Source of the DNA: Acanthamoeba lenticulata
Lineage: Eukaryota > Discosea > Longamoebia > Acanthamoebidae
DNA length: 64,000 nucleotides
Direction: 5' to 3'
NCBI GenBank assembly: GCA_002179805.1
Contig: NAVB01000008.1
Span: 58,987 to 122,986, forward strand
The notes under the pieces were generated by a model. It was not told where the DNA came from. It saw only the letters and a program-made list of their open reading frames with translations, and searched no databases. Positions 34,133-45,712 of this stretch are shown here, piece by piece (the stretch's first letter is position 1; each line of letters starts with the position of its first letter). A program made the translations under genes and the position numbers.

Positions 34133-34876
34133 ATGGTGGAGTTGGTGGCGCTCATCTTTCACCATGCGAACCCCTTTCGCAAGTGGAGCCACGCCGTGGA
34201 GACGGAAAGGCGCCTCTTTGACAAGTTGAAAAGAGAGACCACCAAGGAAGCCTTGGCGCAGCGTGTGGCTGGCAAGGGCTGGCTCTCTGTGCTCCGGTGG
34301 GCGCGCACCAATGGCTGTCCATGGACACACCTGACTTGCAGCCACGCGGCCAGAAGCGGCCACCTTGACGTGCTTCAGTGGGCGCGCACTTCCGGCTGTC
34401 TGTGGAACAATCTCACCTGCCATTATGCGGCTTGGGGAGGCCATCTGGACGTGCTCCAGTGGGCTCGCGCGAACGGTTGCCCGTGGGACGCGGACACCTG
34501 CGCCTTTGCGGCTGTGGGAGGCCACCTGGCCGTGCTCCAGTGGTTGCACCTAAACGGCTGCCCGTGGGACAAGTGGACCTGTCAGATGGCGGCCAGGGGA
34601 GGCCATCTCAACTTGCTCCAGTGGGCGCGGACCAATGGCTGCCCGTGGGACCAGGACACCTGCTACGGTGCTGCGATAGGAGGTCAGCTTGCCGTGCTCC
34701 AGTGGGCGCGCACAAACAGGGATGAACGGACCTGCACCTATACTATCATGGCAGCCAGGAGCTCTCAACGTCACCGGGAGGTGCTCCAGTGGGCGCGCGC
34801 CAATGGCTGCCCTTGGGACCAGTGGACCTGTGAACAGGCAGCTAAATTAGGCGTGGTAGAGGTGGTCCAGACCTGA
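34133..34876 (+). CDS. GCPW-type ankyrin-like repeat protein
   Basis: An intronless 247-residue frame with about seven repeats of 26-27 residues. The unit is VLQWARTNGCPWD, three to five residues, C-x-x-A-A-x-G-G-H-L-D. This WAR-x-x-GCPW form of ankyrin repeat is abundant in Acanthamoeba, some algae and giant DNA viruses. The N-terminus (MVELVALIFHHANPFRKW) may be a short F-box-like or capping helix. One repeat (about 34710-34790) has degenerated (RDERTCTYTIMAARSSQR). An earlier ATG at 34072 is in another frame and would need an implausibly short intron. The partner is unknown, and a protein-binding scaffold is assumed. Confidence 0.8.
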   Translation: MVELVALIFHHANPFRKWSHAVETERRLFDKLKRETTKEALAQRVAGKGWLSVLRWARTNGCPWTHLTCSHAARSGHLDVLQWARTSGCLWNNLTCHYAAWGGHLDVLQWARANGCPWDADTCAFAAVGGHLAVLQWLHLNGCPWDKWTCQMAARGGHLNLLQWARTNGCPWDQDTCYGAAIGGQLAVLQWARTNRDERTCTYTIMAARSSQRHREVLQWARANGCPWDQWTCEQAAKLGVVEVVQT

Positions 34877-34915
34877 TGTGCTTTACCTTTATTTTATTTA
34901 TTGTGTTCAAAAAAA

Positions 34916-35865
34916 CTACTCAGAGGAGAGAAGCGCAGCGGAAGAGACGAGCCGGGCGCCAGTCTCTTTGATGGAGACCAGAGCTCGCTCGACAAGGTTG
35001 GGCACGAATCCACGGACGGCGTCTTCGATCAGATAGACTGCGTGCGGGGGAAACAGCTTGACGGCGTCGATGACGGTGTTGACCACAGTCACGTCGGTTG
35101 CGACACCTTTTCAACTCCACTCATCATCATCAGCAACAGCAGCAGCAGCAGCGCTGGTAAGAATCGTGAATGCAGCGCACCGCATAGGTAGAGCTCGGTG
35201 ATCTCATGTCGTTGAAGAAGGTCCAGGAGGGAAGTTGGATTGCCCAGGATGTCGCGGAAGCACGAGTAGGCTTCTGTCTCGGCGGGGAAGCCCTTGCGCA
35301 CGATCAGCGCATCCGCTCTGTTGCACATGAGAAGGCGTTTCAATTCGAGGAGAGACATGTGCGGTGATGGTGCGAACACCGGACGTACTTGTCATCGAGG
35401 CCCAGGTCGGGGTGGAACTGCGCGCCCCAGGTGTCCTGTACGCAGTGGTCGGGCACCACCAGCTGTGTCCACTGCGGCATCTGTGTACACACGTAGCAGA
35501 ACGAGTAAGCCCGGGCTGAACCGCCAGACAGCTCTCGGGAGTGGCCAGCCACCTCGATAGTGCTGAGCACAGGCACGTCGGGGTGGATGGACGCGAAGGA
35601 GATGTGGTCGCGCGGGTGCCAGTCCTGGGAGTAGACCACCAAGTCGAAAGAGCCACTGTCCCGTAAGGCCACAACAAGAGGCACCACCTCGGCACCTCCA
35701 GGCACGGGCTGCCAGCGGCAGTGGAGAGCAGAGTGATTTGGGGGGGGGGCATTGAGTTACTTATAGCTTAGCGGCAGGTGCGAGTTAAGAAGAGCAAACC
35801 AAAGCCCCCTTGGGGTCGCAAAAATCGTTTTGGAGGTCTATCACCAGCAGGCCTCGCTTTGTCAT
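34916..35865 (-). CDS. Nicotinamidase/isochorismatase-like protein lacking the catalytic Cys
   Basis: The start at 35865 gives MTKRGLLVIDLQNDFCDPKGAL, with the catalytic Asp of the cysteine-hydrolase (isochorismatase) fold. Next come VVYSQDWHPRDHISFAS and HCVQDTWGAQFHPDL (metal-ligand region), then ALIVRKGFPAETEAYS, which supplies the catalytic Lys. After the last intron the nucleophile loop reads LCGVATDVTVVNTVIDAVKL, where family members have ATD-x-C-V. The Cys position codes ACT (Thr) at about 35089. All other features match nicotinamidases (nicotinamide to nicotinate, NAD salvage). Four or five exons, about 225 residues, stop at 34916-34918. It may be a non-catalytic paralogue or use other chemistry. 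It lies head-to-head with the PKS. Confidence 0.8.
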
Positions 35866-36065
35866 CGGTCCCAACTCGCCCAAGGGAGTGTCCAGCAAGA
35901 AGTAGACGCTACAGGAAGGGAAAAGCGCCGCTCTATGGAATCTTCGCCTGCCCCTTCTCCGCACCTTAACGGCGTTAAAACTTAAGGGGGGTGAGCTGCT
36001 GGACTTCTTCCAAACTGTTGCCACAACAACCCCCCTCTCTCCTCTCTAGTCTGTCCCCTTGAGTA
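35866..36065. promoter_or_regulatory. Short divergent promoter shared by hydrolase-like gene and PKS
   Basis: Only 200 bases separate the start codons at 35865 (minus) and 36066 (plus). The segment is pyrimidine-rich near the PKS start (CCCCCCTCTCTCCTCTC at about 36030). No clear TATA box is seen. The tight head-to-head layout suggests possible co-expression. Confidence 0.4.
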
Positions 36066-39000
36066 ATGCAAGGGGCTGCTACACGGCTGAGTGTTGGCGA
36101 CGCCCAAACGCTGCCGGCCGTCCTGGAAGAGAAAGCATGCGGCACAGACCGCCCCCTTCTGCTGCGGAGTGGTCGTGTGGTGGCCACCTACGCCTCCTTT
36201 CGCGCCCGAGCCCGCCTCCTAGCTCCTCGCCTTGCCCGCTTCCTTGCGTACGCTTCGTCCCTCGTGTTTGTTGCCACGAACCTTGCAGTGAACACGTTTA
36301 CGAATAACAGTGTGTATACAGTGAAGCCGAGGGCAGTGCGGCTGCCAGCGTTGTGGCGATGGGAGACGGCCGGACCATGCGCCGACCGGTCGCTTTGCTC
36401 TTCGCCAACGGCCCTCAGCTTCTGGAGCTATGCATGGCCGCCTGGTACATCCGAAGGCCAGTCTTGCTTCTGCCCACCAGCGCTACGCTCGACATCATCG
36501 CCGACCTCGTCAACCTCGCGGAGCCGCTGGTGCTCCTCTTTGGAGGGCCTGGCGCAGACAGCGACGCCGCCGGAGAGAGGTCCTCCTCCCTTCATGAGGA
36601 GGAAGAGTCGCGCATGCGCGAGGCGCTGGACGAGCAGATGGCCAAGATGGCCTCGTCCATCGGACAACGGTGCCCCCAGCTCAGGTTGATCGCGGCGCAA
36701 GACTGCGACCGATTGCTACGTGATGACAAGGCCACTGACTCATTGTTCACCTACGCCCCGGCGCCCGGCGAAGAGGACGAGGTGTGCTGCGTGTTGTCGA
36801 CGTCAGCCTCGACCACGGGCACATCGGTCAAGGCCGTGCCGCTGACGCACACCAATCTGCTCTACAGCTGCGCGAGCCGCAACGACCTGTGGCGCGGCCA
36901 CATCGGCCACGAGGATCGCGTGCTGGGTTGGCTGCCAATGTTCCACATCATGGGCCTCCTCCTCGATTTCCTCAACTCGGCGCTCTACTCTGGCGGCAGC
37001 TATGCGTTTGCGCCTCTCGGGGCCGACCTGCCTCGAGCCCTGATCCGCGGCATACGCCAGCATCGGCCGACGCTCCTGAGCACGGTCCCATGGATGCTTG
37101 CCGAGTGGCGAAAAAGGATCGAGTCTCGGGCGGAGGACGCCGAGGAGACGCTAGAGGCGCTCCGCTCGCTCAAGGCGCTGCAGACCGGAGGCGCGCCGAT
37201 CGCCGACGACCTGGCGCTCTTCTTCGAGTCGCGCGGAGTCAAACTGCTCCAGAGCGAGGGCATGACCGAGTGCAGCGGGAGTCTGTTCACGGGCCACCCG
37301 ACCGATACCTCGTTCCGCACCCTGCGCATGCACCCGTCCCTCGTCTACGAGTGGCTGCCGGTGGACGACGGTCTGCTCCAGGGCGGCGAGGGCGGCGAGC
37401 TGGTCATCGTGGACTCGCCGTCGGTAACGCCCGGCTATCTCAAGAATGCGGCGGCCAACGCGCGGGCCTTTTTCTGGGCGCCGCCCGCGGCGGCGGCTGA
37501 GGGCGAGGTCCCGCCCGTGCGCAAGTTCCGCACGGGAGACGTGTTTCGCATTCTGCCGGGCACGCAGGGCCAGTGCGTCGAGTACGTGTGCCGCGTCGAC
37601 GATGTGCTCAGCCTTTCCACGGGCGAGAAGCTCAATCCGATCGCGTTCGAGCAGCAGCTGCGGCTCGGCTCCGCTGTGGCGGCGACGACGTCTGGGCCGC
37701 GTGAGCTCATTCGCAGCGTTTGCCTCATCGGACGAGGAATGCCGATCGCGTTTGCCGCCATCGAGCCCGACTACGCAGCGGCTGATGAGGTCTTTCGCGG
37801 CCTGAAGAACGTTGATGGCCACACCACCGTGGAGGCATGGCTCGAGGAGACGCTGTGGCAAGCTGTGTCTCGCGTCAACGGGAATTGGGCTTCCGCCTGT
37901 CGAGTCCATCGTGCGGCGATGATCATCCTGGGCCGGGCCGACGATCCCTTGCCCCTGTCGAGAAAGCGGCTCGTCTACCGCGTTCTCGCCGAGAAGCGCT
38001 TCGAGGACGAGATGAAGGCTCGCGCGGCGCAGATCTTGTCTTCGGCGGCAGCCGCGACCGAGGCCGACCTGCCTCGAGGCCAGAATGCCGCTTCCACGCC
38101 TGCGAGCCTCCTGTCGTCTCTGCGCGAGTGCGTCGCGCAAGTTCTGGCCGTTCCCGTGTCCTCACTCCACACCACGATGGCCGCTAGCTCGTCATCATCG
38201 GCTTCCTCGTCAGGGGAGGAAGACGGAATGGACCACCAGCCGTTTGCCTCCTTCGGCCTCACTTCGCTGCTGACCGCTCGCCTGGCCGGTCTCATCTCCC
38301 ACAAGTTTGACATCAACATCACGGCGGCCACGCTCTACACCCACCCGACCTTGGCGCAGCTCGCCGCCGTGATCGCGGCCCAGCGGGGCGAGCGTGGCGT
38401 CCCGAGCCCGCACGCCGTGCCAACAGCCTCAGTTGAAGTGCAGGAACAAGGGACTAAGGCGCCGCTCGCAATCTCTGGCATGAGCTGCCGATTTCCCGGC
38501 GGCGCCGATGACCTCGAGCGCTACTGGGCGCTGCTGGTCGGCGGCGTGGACGGCATCACCGAAGTGCCTCGGTCACGATGGAGCATCGACCAGCTTTACG
38601 ACCCGGACAGCGACGCTCCGGGCAAGATGCACACGCGCAAGAGTGGCTTCGTGGAGGCCACTGAGCGCTTCGATCATCACTTTTTCGGCATCTCTGAGTT
38701 CGAGGCCAGGATGATGGACCCGCGCCAGCGCGTGGCCCTCGAGCTCGTGTGGGAGGCCCTCGAGAACGCCGGCCTTCCGCCGCGCTCGCTGGCCGGTACG
38801 CGCACGGGAGTGTTCGTGGCGCTGATGGACAGCCCCTTCCAGGAGACACTGTTGGCCACTGGCCCGCCTGGCCTCCAGTACGGCACGGGCGGCTCGTCCA
38901 GCGTCGTCGCGGGCCGGATCTCGCACTGGTTCAAGCTGCGGGGACCATCGCAGGCCGTGGACACGGCGTGCTCGTCGAGCCTCGTGGCCATCGATGCCGC

Positions 39001-42000
39001 CATGCGCGCCATCCGCTCGGGCCAATGCGCTAAGGCCATCGTGTGTGCCGCCCACGCCGTGCTCAGCCCCACGTCGAGCGTCTTCCTGTCCAAGGCCCGC
39101 ATGATCAGCCCGCAGGGGCGCTGCGCCACCTTTGACGCCGACGCCGACGGCTACTGCCGCTCGGAGGGCTACGGCGTCATCGTGCTCGAGCGGCAGCTCG
39201 ACGTCGAGGCCGAGGGCAGGTCGAGCTGGGGCCTCCTCTGCGGCGCGGCCACTAACCACAACGGCGGCACCTCCAACGGCATCACGGCGCCTAGCGCCCT
39301 CGCGCAGCGCGAGGTCATGGCTGCCGCGCTGGCCGACGCCGGCGTGCGGCCCGAGCTCGTCTCGCTGATCGAGGCGCATGGCACCGGCACGCCGGTGGGA
39401 GATCCCATCGAGATGGACGCGTTGATCGACGTCTACGGCAAGCCGCGCTGGCGCGCGCGGCAACACGACCCCACGCTCGCCCCTGTGGCCGTGGCCTCGG
39501 TCAAGACCAACATCGGTCACACCGAGCCGAGCAGCGGCCTGGCGGGGGTGATCAAGGTGCTCTTGGCCATGCGCCACGGCGTGATCCCGCCCCACATCCA
39601 CCTGAGGAAGCTCAATCCGCTGATCGACCTCCGCCCCTCGGAGTCCAGCCTCCACATTCCCACCGCGCCCGTGCCCTGGCAACCCGACGGGTCCGCACAG
39701 GGTCGGCTGTGGGCCGGCGTCTCGTCCTTTGGCTTCGCGGGCACAAACGGGCACGTCGTGTTGTCCTCGGCTCCGGCCTTGCCCTCGATGGCCTCCGCGG
39801 CGGCGCCCGCGCCCTTCGTGGTTTTACCGTTTTCCGCCACGAATGCCGACTCGCTCCTGGCCCTTGGGCGCCGCTTGCTGCAGCACTGCGAGAAGATCGC
39901 AGGCGTCGATGTCGCGGCCGCACAGCAGCTCTGCTTGACCTCCGCTCTGGGTCGTGCGCATTTCAACGCGGGCCATCGGGCAGCTGTCGTCGGCCGCAGC
40001 GCCGCTGAGCTCGCCGGCGCTCTTCGGGCCTGGATCGCGACCGCCGAGCGAGACCGCACCACCCGCGCCAGCCGCCCCGAACGGCCGCAACTGGTTCAGG
40101 GCAAGGGCGCAGCTTCAGGGCCTCCCCGCGTGTGCTTTGTGTTCTCCGGCCAGGGCTCGCAGTACCTCGGCATGGGCCGAGAGCTCTACCGCTCGTGCCA
40201 GGTCTTCCGGCGCGCTCTCGAAGAATGCGACCGAGCCTGGCGCCAGGTCACCACCGCACTCCTTCCTCAGCGCGGGGATGGCGACGTTGCGCCGTCTCTC
40301 GTCGAGCTCATCTATCCCACCGCTAGCACCGACGAGCAGGCCGACAGCTCCGACCACGAGGAGCGGCTCAACCGCACGGCCAACGCGCAGCCGGCGCTCC
40401 TGGCCTTTGAGTACGCGCTCGCGCGCCAGTGGCAGGCCTGGGGCATCGAGCCCGCCGTCGTCACCGGACACAGCCTGGGCGAGATTGTGGCGGCAGTCAT
40501 TGCGGGCATGCTCACGCTGCACCAAGGCCTGGCCCTCGTGGCCTCTCGCGGCTGGTGTATGCAGCGCCGTCCCGCCGTCGGGGCCATGGCCGCAGTCTTT
40601 GCCCCGCGCGAGCGCGTGGAGGCCCTGATCGCGCGATACACGGTCGAGCACGACGATGGCACGTTGGTTCTCGCGGCCGTCAATGGGCCCACGAGCGTCG
40701 TCGTATCGGGCGAACGCAGAGCGGTGACGGGCGTGTTGGACTTAGCGTCCGCGGAGGAGATAGAGTCGCGGCTCTTGGACAACGTGTCTTCGGCTTTCCA
40801 CTCGCCGCTGGTGGCCGACGCGGTGGACCAGTGGACCGCCGAGACCGAGGCGATGCACATTTTTGATGACTCGCGTCAACAGACGCCCCTCCCTGCCGAC
40901 ACCGACACGGAGAGCCCAAGCGGGCCGGTCGTTGTGAGCACAGCCACCGGTTCCATTCTCTCAAGGCAGGATGCCCGCTCCATGCACCATTGGCGCCGAC
41001 ACGCCCTCGAGGCGGTGCTGCTGTGGCCAACCATCGCAGACATGCTGAAGCAGCAACAGCATCAGCTCGGCACCACGGCTTCCACGGTATTGCTTGAAAT
41101 CGGACCCTCGTCCATCCTCACGTCGCAGATCCGACGCGCGCTCCCCACCTTGGCGCTGCCCGTGGGCCCGGTCAAGGCCGTGCCTTCGATCGTCAAGGCC
41201 AAAGACAGCCACGCGTCGATGTACGAGGCCCTCGGCCAGCTGTACGCGAGCGGCGTCAACATAAACTGGGCGGCCGTCTACGCCGATTTGCGGCGCGAGC
41301 GGCCCGACCTGCGCATGGGCACGATCCCTACCTACCCGTTCCTGCCGACGCGCTGTTGGATCGAGCCGGAGGCGTCCTCTGCCTTGGCCTCGTCCTCGGT
41401 GAGCGCTCGTGCCGGCGGCTCAGGCTCAAAGGCGCAATGGTCTCCGCTCGATCGGCCCGACGTCCAGTACCTGGAGTGGCGCTGGAGCGAAACAACAGGC
41501 CTCGGACCCCTGCGACAGCACGAGTTCGACGGCAAGCCCGTTCTGCCTGCGGCGTCCATGCTTAACCTCCTCCTGAGGTCCTCATCTCCAGCTTCTGCGC
41601 AGGAAGAGGAGGAGGGGATCGCCCGGCTGTCGATTCTCTCGCGCGTGGAGCTTCCTTCCGCGGACTTGTGCCTGCAGCTCGTTCAGCACGTGGAGAACAG
41701 CTCGGGCAGTGTCGCGTTCGACATCTACGCCGCCGCACGCAACGCCGCTGGCCAGCCCGCCGTCAAGTGTGCCACGGGACGTCGGCTCTCGGGTGGCCAA
41801 CCCGCTCGCTCGCTGCTTCCGCACCGATCCGGGCGGGATCTGGCCGAAGCGCAGCAGCGCTGCCAGCAGAGCATCGACGCCGACCTCCTCTACGAAGACC
41901 TCCGCGCGGGCGGCCTGCACTATGGCCCGCTTTTCCGCTGCGTTCAGGCCCTGTGGGTGGCGGATGGCGACGTCGGGTCGAGCGGCTCTCTGCCTCGCGC

Positions 42001-45000
42001 GGTGCTGTCGCGCATCACCGTGCCCGTGGGCAACTCGACAGCCGAGCAGGCCTCCGGGCCATTGAAGGCCGGCCTGCCGGACTGGATCCTTGACGCGTGT
42101 CTGCACACGGCCGGCGGCTTCTTCGTCCAGCACCATGTCGGAGGAACAGCCTCCTCGCAAAGGCAGAGGACATTCCTGCCGATCGAGTTTGAAGGCGTTC
42201 GACTGGCTCGACCCTGGCCCGTGCCCGAGCTCAAGGTGGGCCAGCAAGTGTGGTGCCTCCACGAGCGCCTTCTAGCTGCTGCGGCCGCAGACAACGATCC
42301 TTCGCTTCACGAGGTCAAGGTACGTCTGGCGGCGCTCACACCGGCGAGCCACACGTGACTGAGCCGAGTGCTCGCACAGGTGGTGGTCTTCACAGGCGAC
42401 GGGGAGGTGCTGCTGACCATCGACCGATACATCTCGAAAGAGGTGCAGCCAGACGAGTCAGCGGCCGCGACCCGCCTTCTCTACGACATCGAGTGGGAAG
42501 AGATCCCGCTCCCACCCGACACCAATCATGAGGCCACAGCTTCTCCACTACCGTCGTCTTCGTCGCTCATTTACGTTGTGTTTATGGACGCCCTTGGCTT
42601 CTGCGGCGCTCTGGTGGAGGATCTGCTTCGCCACCGACCAGACGTTCGCGTCGTGCGAATCACTCGATCGAGCGCTGATCCTGCGCGCGTCGAGCTCCGC
42701 ACGGAAGCAGACGGCCAGCACGCTGAGGCCTCCGGCCAGGACCTTCAGGCCGTCTTGGCCTCGGCCTACAGGCTCTGCGACGCGTCGCGCCAGCGGGTCC
42801 CTGTGCGCCTGCTGTACGGCTGGGCTCTCGACACCAAGAAGGAGACGGACGAGGGCGCGGACCTGGCCGCCTTCGCCACCGCCGCGAGCCACCCGGCTCT
42901 GCTCCTGCTCCAGGCCTTGGCCGCCGAGCCTCTGCACGCGGACTCGGAGGTCGTGCTCCTCACGCGCGGCACAGCCGTCATCGCAGCCGCGCAGGGTTCC
43001 TCCGCCGCCGCGCTCGATCTGTCACGCGTGGCAGCGGCCTCTGCCCAGGCCAGCCTCAACGGCCTGGCGGCGGTGGCCGCGACGGAACTGCCCGACCTCA
43101 AGTTCACCCTGGTCGATCTCGAGGACGAAGATGAAGCTGGGACACGGAGCAAGGACGATGTCGAGTTGCTGAGTCGCGTCCTGCGCCTCTCTCCCGCGCG
43201 CCACCCGCAGTCGGTGCTCGCCACCGAGGACCGTCTGGCCATCCGCCATGGCCGGCTCCACGCACCGCGCTTGACCCGCTTGCCTCCGGCTGTGCCCACC
43301 CCGCCCCCGTACGCTTGCCCGCCCTTGCTCTTGGCCTCACATAGAGGGAACTGAAATAGTTCTTTTGTGTGCGCTCTTTATAGGAACGCTAAGAGCAACG
43401 AGGGAAGGCGCTGTGTCATTATCACCGGCGCTTTCGGTGGCCTTGGACGTGAACTCTGTGGACGCATGCTTCGGGACCAGGAGGCCAACGTTGGCTCGAA
43501 GGAGAAGCTCCTAAACGTTGTACTCATCGGACGACGCCTGCCCGAAAATCCGGAGGCCTGGGCTGCGGGCGTGCTGCCGGCGGGACCTGACGCTGGGCTG
43601 CAGAACTCGCCTTTGGCCAAAGGCACGACACAAGGCGACACGGTCCTGCACCTGCTGCGCCTGCCTCAGGGCGCGTCACTGTGGTTCTGCCAGGCCGACG
43701 TGAGCAGTCAGCTCGACGTCCAGAGGCTGTTTGACGCCTTGACTGGCGCCGATGCGTTGGCCGCCCCGCTGGAGATCCACCACTGCGCGGGCGCGCTGCG
43801 CGACGGTTTGCTTGTCGACCTCGCGTGGGACTCGTTTGTCCAAGTCTTTGCGGCCAAGGCTCTTGGCGCGCTCAACCTGCTCCACGCTTGTCTACAGCGT
43901 GGCCTCACGCTTGGCTCCGTCATGCTCTGCTCGAGCATCACCAACGTCGTGGGCACCGCAGGCCAGGTCCGTTTTTTGAAGCCTCTTTTCCCCGCGACAA
44001 GTTTCTCACCAACACAGTATAACCACAGGCCAATTACGCGGCGGCCAACGCGATGATTGAGTGCATGGCCGCCCGGTGTCGCGCGGCTGGCCTGCCCGTG
44101 CGGGCGGTCTGCTGGGGTCTCTGGCGCGACACCGGCATGGCTGTGGCTTCTGCAGCCCGCGGCCGCGGTTCTTCGCCGGTGGCGTCTTCCGCTGTCGTCG
44201 TCAATGCGGGCGGCGCGCAAGTGCTGCCGATGGCGCCTTCGGACGCTCTCGACGCTCTTGCCTTGCTCGAGGCGGGCGACAGTCCTCGGGACGATCACTC
44301 GAGAGCCGCCTCCGCAGTCGCCGTCGTGGCCGACCTGGCCTGGCCGTCGTCTCGTGCAGGGCAGGCGCCCGCACGTGTCTCGCTGTTAAAGCGATTTGTG
44401 GGCGCTACCGTCAGCAAGAAGCACGAAGAACCTCAAAGGTCCGATGCCGTCAGCAGCCGGGAGACGGAGGTGAGCATCGAGGTGCGCCTTCACGAGCTCG
44501 TGTGCGAGGTGCTCGCTCTGGATGGCCACGACACGGTCATCGCCGATGACGTGCTGTTGGCGGACATCGGGTTCGACTCGATGAGCGGAATGGAGCTGCG
44601 CGCTGCCCTGGCGCGCGAGACCGGCATGTGGCTTCCGCTCAAGACCTTCCGGGCGCCCACCAAGTCGTCCATTCTGTCCGCGTATCACAAGATTGCCGCC
44701 GAAGGCTCGCCTGCTTTGGCGGTATTGCCCGGCAGTACTCCCAGTCCACCGGCCGCGAAGCCGAGTGAGGCGAGGCCGCACGCCCGTCCCGCGTTCTCCT
44801 CGCGCTGGCTCGACTTTGTCGGAGGCGACGTCAACACGGCGACCCTGCGCGTGATTTGCTTCAGCGACGCCGGTGGGGACCCGGCCAACTTCAAGTCCTG
44901 GCTCTCCATGGTTGACACGACGCGGGTCGAGGTCTGGGCGCTCCACCTCCCGCGGCACACGACGCGCGCGGCCGAGGACCCGTGCCCGTCGCTGGGCTAC

Positions 45001-45612
45001 GCCGCGGCCACGTTCATGGCCGAGGCCTTCCCGTTCCTGGCCGAGAAGCCCTACGCCCTGTTCGGCCAGTGCATCGGGGCCTATTACGCGCTGCGGTTCA
45101 TTGAGGAGATGCGCAACGTACAGCGTGCAAGCGGCTCGCCAAAGGGAGAAGAAGAAGAAGAAGCACAAAACGCGGTCCTGCCCGTTGCCCTCTTGGCCAG
45201 TGCGTGCCCGGGGCCGGCGGACCTCGAGGTGCTGACGACCTACACGAGGCGGCCGACCATGTACGAGGGCCTGCGCGCGCTGTCGCTGGCCATCGGGTGG
45301 AGTGAGGAAGAGTGGGACCGATTTTCCAGCAACACCACGCTCTACGCCGCGCTGGTGGCGGACGTGAGCATGGCCGGGATGGAGTGCCTCGTGACCGACG
45401 CCGACCCGCTCGACTTGCCCATCACCGTGCTGCTGGGCGACGCCGATCCTGTGGTCAAGCGGCAGCATGTGGCCTCGTGGATGGGCCTCACCCGGGGCTC
45501 TTTCGGGCTCGAGATCATCGCTGGCCAGGGACACAACATGCAGTTCGAGCCACCTCTCGTAGCGTGCGTCAACCACCTCCTGTTGCGCCTGGCCGCTCCT
45601 GTGCCGCGCTGA
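36066..45612 (+). CDS. Modular polyketide synthase: A-ACP-KS-AT-DH-KR-ACP-TE
   Basis: Five exons (36066-36247, 36337-42319, 42380-43308, 43384-43966, 44029-45612) join in phase to about 3,086 residues. An adenylation domain (THTNL, SEGMTECSG, FRTGDVF, RVDDVLSLSTGEK; residues about 60-610) would activate a carboxylic starter onto ACP1 (FGLTSL, about 700). KS has VDTACSSSLVA, EAHGTGTPVGDP and KTNIGHTEPSSG (about 770-1190). AT has FSGQGSQY and GHSLGE with SAFHSP, which suggests malonyl-CoA. DH keeps H-x3-G-x4-P (HEFDGKPVLP) and D-x3-H (about 1790-1980). KR has TGAFGGLG, a Ser and QANYAAAN. There is no ER or methyltransferase. ACP2 has GFDSMSG (about 2743). The thioesterase reads FGQCIGAYY (about 2905), with Cys replacing Ser, plus LLGDADPVV and GQGHNMQ for Asp and His. 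Predicted product: a starter acid extended by malonate and reduced to a beta-hydroxy or enoyl unit, then released. Iteration is possible. Confidence 0.92.
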
Positions 45613-45637
45613 GGTCGCTGCGGGAGGGCTCGTCCGC

Positions 45638-45643
45638 AATAAA
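45638..45643 (+). terminator. Polyadenylation signal AATAAA of the PKS gene
   Basis: AATAAA lies 26 bases after the PKS stop codon and is followed by a T/A-rich stretch, as expected for a short amoebal 3' UTR. Confidence 0.5.
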
Positions 45644-45712
45644 AGAATACATTTCTTTTTGTTAATCTAAAATAATTAAAAAATAAATAGAACAATACAA
45701 GGAGAGCTGAAG

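Noticed and set aside
38573..39754. 393-residue minus-strand frame
   Set aside because: It lies entirely opposite the KS domain of the PKS. It has no recognisable motif and an Arg/Gly/His-biased composition.
36066..45612. Possibility that the PKS is bacterial contamination
   Set aside because: Four GT-AG introns inside the gene, in phase and with local-type donors, plus ordinary amoebal genes on both sides, show that it is part of the eukaryotic chromosome.
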